Shown here piece by piece: positions 21,895 to 28,928 of a stretch of 41,320 nucleotides of DNA. The position numbers were made by a program, and so were the translations under genes. Below the pieces are notes generated by a model. That model did not search any database. It was not told the origin of the DNA and was given only the letters and a program-made list of their open reading frames with translations. Position 1 is the stretch's first letter. The number at the start of each line of letters is the position of its first letter. Origin of the DNA: a virus; IMG/VR virus record IMGVR_UViG_3300031539_000106, positions 1 to 41,320 of that record, one strand, 5' to 3'.

Positions 21895-23021
21895 TCGAGC
21901 CCCGCCAGGTATTCGCCGAGCATCTCGCGGTCTTCGTCGTCGAGCATACTCAGATCCACCTCGTTCGTTTGCTTGGGAGCAGGCGGTTTGTCCTTCTGGG
22001 ATCGCCCCTTGCCGCGCTTGTCGTTTGCCCGCCCGTTTGCCCGCAGCTGGCGACCCCGCTCCTCGATGAAGCCGTTCAGCTTGCGGTCGAGGTACTCCGC
22101 GAGCGCGTTGCCCCCGCTGCGTGGCCGGGTGGCCTCCCGGTTGCGAAGCTCCGACACGGTCTCCTCGAACTGCTCGACGGTCAGGCCCCACTCCTCGGCG
22201 GCATAGGTGGCATGCTCGGGGAGGGGCTCGTAGTCGGCCACGGAGATCGGCGCGGGGCATAGCCCCTTGGGTCGGACAGGTGGGGTGCGGGTAGGTGGGG
22301 CTGCAGCCCCCGCCACGCCCTTACCAGTAACCCCACCACCTAACAGGTCACGATCATGAGTACGGCTAGGTACGGCTAGGCTAGGAGTGACGGTCTGTGA
22401 CGCCGTGTGACGATTTTCGGGGTTTTCGTCACGCGGCGTGATGCGGGGTTCGGCCCCCAACCGGGATTCCGTCACACCCTGTGACGAATCGTCACGCAGC
22501 GTGACGCTGTGGGCTCTGGGCCCCGATTTAGGCTCCGTCACATCCTGTGACGAATCGTCACGCGGCGTGACGGGTACCTGATCCTCGAAGAGAGACTGTT
22601 GCGTCACGTGGCGTGACGAATCGTCACGCGGCGTGACGCCTGGGGCTGCGGAGCCTCGGGCGAGCTTGGCGCGACGAGCGCGATCACGACGGCGCGCCCG
22701 GTACTCCGCAGCGCGCCGCTTGTCGTTGGTCTTCGCCTCCTGTGCGTCGATGAAGTTGGGGAAGACCAGCCAGTGATCGTGAAGCTCGATGACGTCACGC
22801 TCGGCGAGCGACGCGATCCCTGGCTCGACGACGTCCATGGGGATGTCGATCAACGCCGTGATCGCCGGCGCCATCTCCGCCCCCCCGAACTCGATGACCC
22901 CAGCGCGGTCACATTTGCGCAGCAGGAGCCCCACGATGCATTTGGCCTGCCAATTCAGCAGCTTCCATGTCGCCGTGTCCCTGGTGTAGAGACGGATGTA
23001 CCTTTCGTCCGCGAAGTCCAC
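21891..23021 (-). CDS. Phage replication initiator (O-like) containing iteron-like repeats
   Basis: 376 residues from GTG 23021, preceded by a near-perfect AAGGAGG. The N-terminal ~95 residues look like a winged-helix domain, as in phage replisome organisers. An Arg-rich helix follows (102-122), then a low-complexity region with a 22-residue repeat of the type VTPRDDSSxxVT (from 129, 151, 173 and, degenerate, 194). The C-terminal helical region (~260-376) would contact the loader. Position ahead of DnaC-like and DnaB genes matches lambda-type O proteins, whose origin lies inside the gene. Confidence 0.75.
   Translation of the reverse strand: MDFADERYIRLYTRDTATWKLLNWQAKCIVGLLLRKCDRAGVIEFGGAEMAPAITALIDIPMDVVEPGIASLAERDVIELHDHWLVFPNFIDAQEAKTNDKRRAAEYRARRRDRARRAKLARGSAAPGVTPRDDSSRHVTQQSLFEDQVPVTPRDDSSQDVTEPKSGPRAHSVTLRDDSSQGVTESRLGAEPRITPRDENPENRHTASQTVTPSLAVPSRTHDRDLLGGGVTGKGVAGAAAPPTRTPPVRPKGLCPAPISVADYEPLPEHATYAAEEWGLTVEQFEETVSELRNREATRPRSGGNALAEYLDRKLNGFIEERGRQLRANGRANDKRGKGRSQKDKPPAPKQTNEVDLSMLDDEDREMLGEYLAGLE
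22429..22636. repeat. Iteron-like array: seven TCAC-N5-GTGA palindromes, candidate replication origin
   Basis: Exact TCAC-N5-GTGA sites start at 22429, 22472, 22492, 22538, 22558, 22604 and 22624. From 22472 on they form three units 66 bases apart, each with two sites 20 bases apart joined by CGAATCG. A more degenerate unit lies at about 22398-22441. Multiple phased palindromes inside an initiator gene are the hallmark of lambda-type origins; here the initiator would bind its own coding sequence. Confidence 0.65.
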
Positions 23022-23052
23022 GAACTACCCTCCTTTCGACGGGAGCGCCTGG

Positions 23053-23265
23053 TCAGGCGACTGACGATTGTGGGGTAGCGGTGGCTGCAGCGGGCGCGCT
23101 CGCGGGTTCGAGAGTCTGCTTCGCGAACGCGCGGAGCGCGCGGCGAAGGATTTCGCTCTTGGGGAGCTTCTCGGCCTCGACGCATCGGTCGAGGAGGGCG
23201 GTGTCTTCGGCGTCCAGCTTCACGTTCGTGACGCTGGCCCAGGTCGGCGTTTCCGTGCTCGGCAT
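23053..23265 (-). CDS. Ribbon-helix-helix transcription regulator
   Basis: 70 residues. TNVKLDAEDTALLDRCVEAEKLPKSEILRRALRAFAKQ (~14-51) fits an Arc/CopG/MetJ-type ribbon-helix-helix: one strand that binds DNA as a dimer and two helices. The tail is Ala/Pro-rich. It heads the replication operon and probably represses its own promoter, which carries GTGT/ACAC repeats. No ribosome site precedes the ATG at 23265, and the predicted transcription start falls on or next to it, so the mRNA may be leaderless. Confidence 0.8.
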   Translation of the reverse strand: MPSTETPTWASVTNVKLDAEDTALLDRCVEAEKLPKSEILRRALRAFAKQTLEPASAPAAATATPQSSVA

Positions 23266-23439
23266 ACACAGCGTGTAGCCGAAGCGTGTGCGCGGTGTCA
23301 ACGCAACACACGCAGCACACACACTGAACACACGACACGCGCCAACCGAACTCCAGCGACTCCGCGGGTTTGCAGCCCGAAGCTCGCGGGCTTTCGAGAC
23401 GCTTGCACACGTCGGAAGCATCGTCGACCATTGGTCTGC
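23266..23439. promoter_or_regulatory. Divergent control region with GTGT/ACAC operator-like repeats
   Basis: No gene lies in these 174 bases. On the minus strand a perfect TTGACA (23301-23296) with an 18-base spacer faces TACACG (23277-23272), directly before the regulator gene. GTGT words cluster on the left (23273-23299) and ACAC words on the right (23306-23338), giving a loose mirror around about 23300 that overlaps the -35. A hairpin AGCCCG-N7-CGGGCT lies at 23374-23392. No strong plus-strand promoter stands out; TTGCAC near 23403 has only a poor -10. Confidence 0.55.
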
Positions 23440-23802
23440 ATGGCGCGCCTCGCCGAACTCGCCGCACATCCGCTCGTCTTTGCCGTGGGCGTGGGTGTGG
23501 CGAACGGAGTGCTCGCAGCGGTGCGGGACAAGCCCGTGTCGAAGCAGGCGGCGGCGATCACGGCGCTCGTGATCGCGGCCGGCGAGCTTGCCCTTGTCTT
23601 CGAGCTTCCCGACGAGGAGCGCCCTAGCATGACCGAGTTCGCGATCTTCACCATGACCGGCACGTTCCTCGGGCTGGCTCCGTTCGTGTCGTGGCGCGAG
23701 GGCGAACCGGGATTCCTGCAGCGCGCTGCCGAGGCGTGGGCGGACCGAGCATCGGAGAGCCAACTGGAGCCGGTAAGCGGCGACTACAGCCGCTACTACT
23801 GA
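23440..23802 (+). CDS. Holin-like three-helix membrane protein
   Basis: 120 residues with three predicted membrane helices (~10-28, 36-55, 65-84) and a polar tail of about 35 residues. The size and topology match class I holins, and the next gene encodes a small lipoprotein. It is one of two plus-strand genes in the middle of minus-strand modules, so it is separately controlled. I see no holin signature beyond topology. An unrelated inner-membrane protein is the main alternative. No good ribosome site precedes the ATG. Confidence 0.5.
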   Translation: MARLAELAAHPLVFAVGVGVANGVLAAVRDKPVSKQAAAITALVIAAGELALVFELPDEERPSMTEFAIFTMTGTFLGLAPFVSWREGEPGFLQRAAEAWADRASESQLEPVSGDYSRYY

Positions 23803-24029
23803 TGCGGCACGCGCTACTGATCTGCGTCCTCGCTGGGTGCTCGGCGCTGACGTCTCCCGAAACGCCGGCCGCCGTCCTCTCAGCGCTCGACACGATCGCG
23901 AGGATAGTCCGCCAGGAGACCGGGAAGTCGCTCGATCAGGTACCGACCACATGCGAGACGGAGAACCACCCCGAGTCCGGGGAGCTTCTCATCCTGTGCA
24001 CGGTCAACTACCGCAAGACGACCTACTGA
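23802..24029 (+). CDS. Small lipoprotein
   Basis: 75 residues. MRHALLICVLAGC is a lipoprotein signal with lipobox LAGC, and Cys13 would be the lipidated residue. The mature part (~62 residues) is helical, with two more cysteines (51, 66) that may form a disulfide. It starts inside the stop of the holin-like gene (TGATG). A small lipoprotein next to a holin-like gene suggests an outer-membrane lysis component (o-spanin-like), though it lacks the Pro-rich character of Rz1. Superinfection exclusion is an alternative. Its end overlaps the convergent gene by 7 bases. Confidence 0.6.
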   Translation: MRHALLICVLAGCSALTSPETPAAVLSALDTIARIVRQETGKSLDQVPTTCETENHPESGELLILCTVNYRKTTY

Positions 24030-24514
24030 GTCCGCAGCATATCCGCCAGGACGCGGAACTTGCCAAGCGACTTGCGGCCGTCGAGGAACGCGGCTTCCTT
24101 CGGGCTGATCTTACGTGGGCGCGCGGCGGTCTTCATGAGCATGTCTCGCGTGAATGGTGCCGGCGCCTTCCCGTCGATGCGGAAGAAGTCGCCGGTGACG
24201 AGCGGCGCGTCGAACGTCCCGTTGCGGTTGACGCTCCAGAACTTGCGCGCGGCCACCTCGAACACGAACATCGCGGCACCGCCCTTGCTCACAACGATGT
24301 AGCGCGCAGGCAGCGGCTCGACGTTCTGCCCGAGCGTCAAGCTGTAGCCGCTGCACTGCCACGCCGCCGTCCACTCGTGGGAGGACTGAACAACCTCGGA
24401 CACATCGACGATGCCGTGCGGCATCGTGACGCGCAGCAGGTGCGCCTCGCCGCGGCTCGCCTTCACTTCGAGGCCGCGGGCTTTGAGGAATCCGGCAACG
24501 GCTCTCGCTGACAT
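24023..24514 (-). CDS. Unknown protein of the recombination module
   Basis: 163 residues from ATG 24514 (GTG 24526 would add four). It overlaps the upstream nuclease-like gene by about 52 bases. The first 35 residues suggest a helix-hairpin (SARAVAGFLKARGLEVKASR); the rest is mixed, with strands (ARYIVVSKGGAAMFVFEVAAR). No catalytic motif recognised. It is the last gene of the recombination operon. Confidence 0.5.
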   Translation of the reverse strand: MSARAVAGFLKARGLEVKASRGEAHLLRVTMPHGIVDVSEVVQSSHEWTAAWQCSGYSLTLGQNVEPLPARYIVVSKGGAAMFVFEVAARKFWSVNRNGTFDAPLVTGDFFRIDGKAPAPFTRDMLMKTAARPRKISPKEAAFLDGRKSLGKFRVLADMLRTQ

Positions 24515-25095
24515 TCGGTCACCCACTTGGTGCGCTTTCGATCGCGCGGAAAGAACTTGGCAAGAGCACGGATGCTCCGCAAGTTATTCTGGCGCACACG
24601 CCAGCACGGTCGCGGCATATTGGCATCCCAGAACGTGGGCTGCCGCGCCTCGTCGCCGAAGCGCCAGCCGATCAGGAACATCGTCGGGTACGTCGAGCGG
24701 AGCGTGAGAACGAGCACGTAGGCGTTGCGCTGCACGTCGCTGCGGGCATCGCCGCCCAACTCGAACCTATCGTTGTGCTTCTGCAGCAGCAGGCAGCCGT
24801 CGAGTCGATCGGTGGCCTTCACCTGGATGCCGCCGCCGACGTCGCCGCCGCTCTCGCGCCACTCCAGCCACTCGTCCAGGCGCCGGAACGCGCCGTCCCA
24901 TTCCAGCTTGAGCGCGACCGCTACGGCTTTCTCCGCGAGCGCCCCCTGAATGTGCAGCTTGACGCCAGCGCGCGGGTCGACCCTGGTGTCGAACCGACCC
25001 GCGCGCTCGTGCTCAGCGTGTCTCGCACGCCCGATCTCGATGGCCTGAGCGCACTCCTCTGGCGTGAGGGTGACGCGCAGAACCTCCCGGGTCAC
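24463..25095 (-). CDS. Putative PD-(D/E)XK nuclease
   Basis: 210 residues. GTG 25095 overlaps the RecT stop as GTGA. GALAEKAVA (51-59), with a conserved-type Glu, then D85 and GGIQVKATD (88-96) match the core of restriction-like nucleases (E...D-x(n)-QxK). LIGWRF (141-146) is a typical following strand. It lies directly after RecT, where phages often keep a junction-resolving or accessory nuclease. The assignment rests on motifs only. Confidence 0.55.
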   Translation of the reverse strand: MTREVLRVTLTPEECAQAIEIGRARHAEHERAGRFDTRVDPRAGVKLHIQGALAEKAVAVALKLEWDGAFRRLDEWLEWRESGGDVGGGIQVKATDRLDGCLLLQKHNDRFELGGDARSDVQRNAYVLVLTLRSTYPTMFLIGWRFGDEARQPTFWDANMPRPCWRVRQNNLRSIRALAKFFPRDRKRTKWVTECQREPLPDSSKPAASK

Positions 25096-25946
25096 GCCTC
25101 GGCGTCAGCGCGTCGGCGCCGCCGTTGCTTGGGAGCCTCCTGCTGCTCGCCGGCTGAGTCAGCGACGGCATCGAGCGCGGGCTGCCGTTCGCCCAACTGC
25201 GGCGCGTCCTCGATAGACGGGAGCGCCTCCATCTCCGCGGCTTCCTCGCCGTCGACGTCCTCGGCGCCCATCGCCTTCACGATCGGGCTGTCCGCGCTGA
25301 GCGTGAGTGAGCCCAGGAGCTTGCGGAGCGCGCTCTTGCGCCACATGGCCTCCTCCCAGTTGGTCCAGGGAGAATCCTTGCTGGTCGCCGCGTCGCTCGC
25401 CTTCTTGATCTTGTTGATCTCGGGCGTCGTGAGCACGACGAAGCGATCGTACTCGTCCCGCCAGATGGCCTTCGCGTAGGCGTACTTAAGCTTGCCGCGC
25501 GCCTCCGGATCCTCGGCGGGGCGGAACTTCAACTCGGGAGGCTCGTACGTGTACGAGAAGTGGTCGTGCTCGTACACCTCGTGTGCGTACACGTCCCGTA
25601 GCTCTGGATCCGCCTGCAGCGCGAGCTTGCGGAGGCCCTTGTACCCAATCTGGAATTGCGCGACCTTCGCCTGCTGGTGCTTGTTCCAGCGCGGGATGAG
25701 GTACGCCTCGCCGAACACTGTGTCGAGCGAAAGGCCAAGCTGCGCCGCCTGCACGATGGCGCCGATGATCGACATGGGCAGACACTCCGAGAGCCCACGG
25801 CCCTTCTGAGCCGCGACCATGTAGACTTGGAAAAGACGACGGCCGTCGAGGTGCCGCGGCACCATCGCCGCGATCTTGCCCTCGTACTTGCGCAACAGCG
25901 TGCGCAGCTGCTGCTTGTTCTGATCGGTGCCCTGAATCTCGCTCAT
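25092..25946 (-). CDS. recT: RecT family single-strand annealing protein
   Basis: 284 residues from ATG 25946, with AAGGAG at good spacing. The body matches RecT: MSIIGAIVQAAQLGLSLD (~58-75), EAYLIP and QIGYKGLRKLAL are family hallmarks. Gly- and Lys-rich segments bind single-stranded DNA. The C-terminus is a disordered Glu/Ala/Gln region ending in RRRRRADAEA. With the YqaJ exonuclease nearby it forms a phage recombination pair: the exonuclease resects ends and RecT anneals them. Confidence 0.92.
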   Translation of the reverse strand: MSEIQGTDQNKQQLRTLLRKYEGKIAAMVPRHLDGRRLFQVYMVAAQKGRGLSECLPMSIIGAIVQAAQLGLSLDTVFGEAYLIPRWNKHQQAKVAQFQIGYKGLRKLALQADPELRDVYAHEVYEHDHFSYTYEPPELKFRPAEDPEARGKLKYAYAKAIWRDEYDRFVVLTTPEINKIKKASDAATSKDSPWTNWEEAMWRKSALRKLLGSLTLSADSPIVKAMGAEDVDGEEAAEMEALPSIEDAPQLGERQPALDAVADSAGEQQEAPKQRRRRRADAEA

Positions 25947-26638
25947 GTGCTCGCTCCTTCTTTCCGCCGCCGGAATGTGACGGCCCAGACCCACGGATCA
26001 CGATCCGCAGGAAACTTCTTGGCGTTGATCTCGTCCCACAGCGCGAAGAACTTCTCGCGCTCACTCTCGCCCCCAGCGCCGATTGCCATCGACAGCCGGG
26101 TGCGAGCGATGCCCTCAGCGATGGCGTCGCGGTCGGTCATCTCGCGCAGCTGCTGCAGCGTCACGTCGGTGATCTCCAGCGCGAGTCTGGAGGCCCAGCG
26201 CGGCATGAAGATCGACGGGCGCCAGGGGAAGCCGCGCTCCTCGCGCAATTCGGTTCCTGGCCAAGCCGGGTCGGCGGCGTACGCGACCGCCCACCAGCCG
26301 TTCTCGCTGCTCTTGGGAATATCCGTCGGGTAGTAGATGCTGTCCCCGTACCCAGTCTCCGGGTTGACGGCGACGCGGAGCGCCTGCCACGTCTCGCGGA
26401 CCCACAGCCGGTCGCCGATGCCACCGTAGGGGCACCTGAGCGCCTGGGGAATGTTCCCGTCGAGAGTGTCGGTGACGATCCAGACCGAGCGCCCATTGTT
26501 CTGGGGGATCGGCTTGGTGTAGCGGCTCGGGTCGCGGTTCAAGAAGTCGAGGCCCTGCAGGCGCCGCGTCTGCGTCTTGCGGTCCTCCAGGATGGCGCGC
26601 ACGAGACGTCCCTGAAAGATGATGCCGGTGTCCTTCAT
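25943..26638 (-). CDS. ASCH-like phage protein
   Basis: 231 residues from ATG 26638, overlapping the upstream stop. Features of a known phage/prophage family: GIIFQGRLVRAILEDRKTQTRR at the start, GDRLWVRETW (~75-84), PRWASRLALEIT (~149-160) and a C-terminal DPWVWAVTFRR. Members are related to the ASCH/PUA-like fold, thought to bind RNA or modified nucleic acid; the function is not settled. Placement between the recombination genes is common in phages. Confidence 0.7.
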   Translation of the reverse strand: MKDTGIIFQGRLVRAILEDRKTQTRRLQGLDFLNRDPSRYTKPIPQNNGRSVWIVTDTLDGNIPQALRCPYGGIGDRLWVRETWQALRVAVNPETGYGDSIYYPTDIPKSSENGWWAVAYAADPAWPGTELREERGFPWRPSIFMPRWASRLALEITDVTLQQLREMTDRDAIAEGIARTRLSMAIGAGGESEREKFFALWDEINAKKFPADRDPWVWAVTFRRRKEGAST

Positions 26639-26817
26639 GTACGCCTCCACTGCCAAACCATGACGCCGTCGCGGCTCGTCACGGGCGCGCCGCAGCGCGC
26701 ACACACGGCGAAGTCTCCGCTCGGGCCCTGCTCGTCGTTGTCAGGGCGCAGGCAGTTGGTGCACACGACCACGAGTTCCTGCGTCATGAGGCGCCGCAGC
26801 CGCTCCACGAACTTCAC
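26635..26817 (-). CDS. Small zinc-ribbon protein
   Basis: 60 residues from GTG 26817 (GTGA junction). CTNC (19-22) and CARC (39-42) form a four-cysteine zinc ribbon. The N-terminus is a basic helix and the C-terminus ends VMVWQWRRT. It probably assists a partner encoded nearby, such as the exonuclease, but nothing specific is visible. Confidence 0.6.
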   Translation of the reverse strand: MKFVERLRRLMTQELVVVCTNCLRPDNDEQGPSGDFAVCARCGAPVTSRDGVMVWQWRRT

Positions 26818-27770
26818 GCGGCCACCGCGTCCTTCGGGACCTTCTTGCTGTAGCGCAGGTCCCGGTAGCGTTGCGGCTCGACCGTGTACCCAGGCTTCTC
26901 GACGGTCACGAACTTGAGCACGCCGGGTCGGTCAGGGAATATGCCGTAGGACGCGGTGCCCATCGCCGACGCCAGCAGCCGCTTCGCCTCCTTGTAGTCC
27001 TTCTCGGCCTGCGAGCGTCGGGCGCTCGCCTCCTGCATCTGCTCGAACCACTCGACGACCAGCGGCGGCAGGTCGAGCGCCTGCCCCGACTCACGGAGCT
27101 TCTGGAGCGTCTCGTACGTGCTCTCGCTCGCGTCCGGCGCCGGCGCCTCGCCACGCTGGATCATCTCCCAGAACTCGTGCGTCTTGCGAATGAGTGCCCG
27201 CTGGAAGCGCTTGTGCTCCACGTAGTGCTTGTAGCGGAACTGCTGGCCGCCGATCAGGCAGCAGATGGAGCCGTAGCGCCGCGCGGAGACGATCAGCTGC
27301 TGCTGCAGCTGGCACTGGTAGGAGACAGGCGTGTCGGTCGCCCAATACTCGGCGTTGTGCTCGGCCGTGGTCTTGATCTCCAACAGGCCGGCGACCACGC
27401 GCGGCTTGAGGCGCTGCTCGTAGTCGGGCGTGGCGATGAGCCACGGGTAGTCGCGCGAGCGAAGGAGCAGACCACCCATGCCCTTGAAGACCTTGCGGCC
27501 GGTCGCCTCGTGGAATTGCTCGGCGATCAAAGGCTCCAGCCTGAGCCCCCACTTCATGCGCTCCTGCGCGACGGGGCTGTCGTCTTCCTCGGGGATCTGC
27601 CCGGTCTTCTTCATGAACAGCGTGTACGGGCTCTCGAACGGATTCGTGCCCATCACCGTCGCAGCTTCGCTGGCGCCAAGGCCGGTCCGTCTCGCGGCGA
27701 GCCACGTTTCCCGGTCGCCCGCGTCGGCGACGACCTCGTACTTGCTTTGCTTCTGGGTGCGGGCTACCAA
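26814..27770 (-). CDS. yqaJ-like: YqaJ-type recombination exonuclease
   Basis: 318 residues from TTG 27770, supported by AAGGAG 8 bases upstream; no ATG fits. Family motifs: RRTGLGASEAATVMG (27-41), GLRLEP (75-80), ATPDYE (113-118) with catalytic Asp116, and GLLEIKT (128-134) with Glu131 and Lys133, followed by YQCQLQQQL (151-159). The nuclease degrades one strand from DNA ends to feed RecT. It is the first gene of the minus-strand recombination operon, and two GC palindromes lie in its leader. Confidence 0.92.
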   Translation of the reverse strand: MVARTQKQSKYEVVADAGDRETWLAARRTGLGASEAATVMGTNPFESPYTLFMKKTGQIPEEDDSPVAQERMKWGLRLEPLIAEQFHEATGRKVFKGMGGLLLRSRDYPWLIATPDYEQRLKPRVVAGLLEIKTTAEHNAEYWATDTPVSYQCQLQQQLIVSARRYGSICCLIGGQQFRYKHYVEHKRFQRALIRKTHEFWEMIQRGEAPAPDASESTYETLQKLRESGQALDLPPLVVEWFEQMQEASARRSQAEKDYKEAKRLLASAMGTASYGIFPDRPGVLKFVTVEKPGYTVEPQRYRDLRYSKKVPKDAVAA

Positions 27771-27812
27771 TTGAGTGCTCCTTCCGTCTGTGCTCGGCGG
27801 AGTAGCGCCTGA

Positions 27813-27844
27813 TGGGGCGCCCCACCATGCTCCGGGGCGCCCCG
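27813..27844. promoter_or_regulatory. Two GGGGCGCCCC palindromes 20 bases apart
   Basis: TGGGGCGCCCCA (27813-27824) and CGGGGCGCCCCG (27833-27844) are both perfect 12-bp palindromes with starts exactly 20 bases apart, so they face the same side of the helix. They lie between the YqaJ start and the plus-strand promoter. Likely a tandem operator; RNA hairpins in the YqaJ leader are an alternative. Confidence 0.5.
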
Positions 27845-27911
27845 TCTCTTTTCCGGCACGGTAACCGGTCGCCGTTGTCCGCGCAAGCTGAGGTGTGACG
27901 TTCTTTGGCCC

Positions 27912-27940
27912 TTGCGCTGGTGAGCTAGCTCAGCTAGCTA
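27912..27940 (+). promoter_or_regulatory. Plus-strand promoter candidate with palindrome TGAGCTAGCTCA
   Basis: TTGCGC (27912-27917), 17-base spacer, TAGCTA (27935-27940). The spacer contains the perfect palindrome TGAGCTAGCTCA (27921-27932), and AGCTAGCT is repeated at 27932-27939. It would drive the small-gene train from 27985. Apart from this and the tandem palindromes, the 214-base gap 27771-27984 shows no gene. Confidence 0.4.
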
Positions 27941-27984
27941 TGCACCCGTCGGCCCGTCACGCAACGGCGGCCCGACGGAGAGCT

Positions 27985-28086
27985 ATGGCTGAACCGAATG
28001 AACTCTGGGCGATGGCCATGGGCCAGGAGTTGGCCGAGGCCGCCAGCTATGACCCGACCAAGCTGACCGGCGGAGGTGATGCGTGA
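27985..28086 (+). CDS. 33-residue peptide, unknown function
   Basis: ATG 27985 follows GGAG at 5 bases. MAEPNELWAMAMGQELAEA... is a soluble, helical, acidic peptide. It is the first gene after the divergent control region, a place where phages often put small host-takeover proteins. The open frame extends upstream in poor sequence. Existence is likely from the ribosome site; function unknown. Confidence 0.5.
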   Translation: MAEPNELWAMAMGQELAEAASYDPTKLTGGGDA

Positions 28087-28123
28087 GCAGCCCAATCCAC
28101 ACGCAAGACCGGGAGGTAGGAGA

Positions 28124-28381
28124 ATGAGTCCGCTGAGGTTTGCGACGGCATATGCCGTGGAAAGCTACGTGTCGACGGCCCCGGGTTGGCCCCCCATAGG
28201 GCGCCGACGCTGCCTCGTGCTCTCTCGCGAGTTCGCCGAGCGGTGCCTGTCCGACGTGAAGGCGACGCTGCCGAAGGGGCAGTGGGTGGACATCTCGGAA
28301 AAGATCGTCATCACAAACGGTAAGCAGTACCTAGAAATCAGCGGCCCCTACGGGACGTTCACCGATGTGGAGGCAGAATGA
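28124..28381 (+). CDS. Small protein, unknown function
   Basis: 85 residues from ATG 28124, preceded by AGGAG. Mixed strands and helices (RCLVLSREFAERCL; EKIVITNGKQYLEISG). No motif recognised. Its stop overlaps the next start. Confidence 0.55.
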   Translation: MSPLRFATAYAVESYVSTAPGWPPIGRRRCLVLSREFAERCLSDVKATLPKGQWVDISEKIVITNGKQYLEISGPYGTFTDVEAE

Positions 28382-28620
28382 GCCAGTTGGGTAAGCTGAC
28401 CATTTCCGTCGTGCGTGACCTCGGCCGTCTCTTGCGCGCCCGCGGCGTCGTGGTGCTCGCGCTCGACGACGAGAACATCGCGGTGGGCACGTGGGGCAGG
28501 CGCAAGCGCGACTGTGAGGACATGGCCCGGCTGGGCGACTCGCTGCTCGACGCGATCCAGCACGGGATCTTCTCGACGTGGCGCAGGCGCAACGCGGCGG
28601 GAAAGATCGTGCCCTCGTGA
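28378..28620 (+). CDS. Small basic protein, unknown function
   Basis: 80 residues, ATGA junction at 28378. A strand-like centre (GVVVLALDDENIAVGTWG) is followed by a charged helix (DMARLGDSLLDAIQHGIF) and a basic end. Unknown family. Coupled to its neighbours at both ends. Confidence 0.55.
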   Translation: MSQLGKLTISVVRDLGRLLRARGVVVLALDDENIAVGTWGRRKRDCEDMARLGDSLLDAIQHGIFSTWRRRNAAGKIVPS

Positions 28621-28928
28621 TGGCGACGTACTCGACCGAAACGCCGTACGTGCCTCCGCGACCTCCCGTCGACGAGGCCGAGATCCACGCACTGCGCGAG
28701 ACGCTCATCGACCACGCAGGCGACCCGGACATGCTGCTGAACGAGGTGGTGCTTCCGCTGCTGCGTGAGAAGCGCCGCGCCGAGCGCTTCATCCGATGGG
28801 TGGCGTCCTGGCCATGCACCGGTGCGCCGGGCAACGCTCCGTGCCGGCTCAACAGCGGCGACGACCCGGAGGAATACTGCGCGGTCTGCGCTGCGAGAGA
28901 ATATCTCAGGACCGGACGGTGGCCATGA
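28620..28928 (+). CDS. Small cysteine-containing protein, unknown function
   Basis: 102 residues, TGATG start at 28620. The C-terminal part has Cys at about 67, 75, 87 and 90 (WPCTGAPGNAPCR...YCAVCAA), a possible zinc site. The N-terminal half is helical. The stop overlaps the next start. Confidence 0.55.
   Translation: MATYSTETPYVPPRPPVDEAEIHALRETLIDHAGDPDMLLNEVVLPLLREKRRAERFIRWVASWPCTGAPGNAPCRLNSGDDPEEYCAVCAAREYLRTGRWP

Noticed and set aside
22391-22640. CRISPR-like array
   Set aside because: The period is regular, but the units are inside a conserved initiator gene, the repeated parts are palindromes, and the intervening parts are in-frame related sequence rather than unique spacers.
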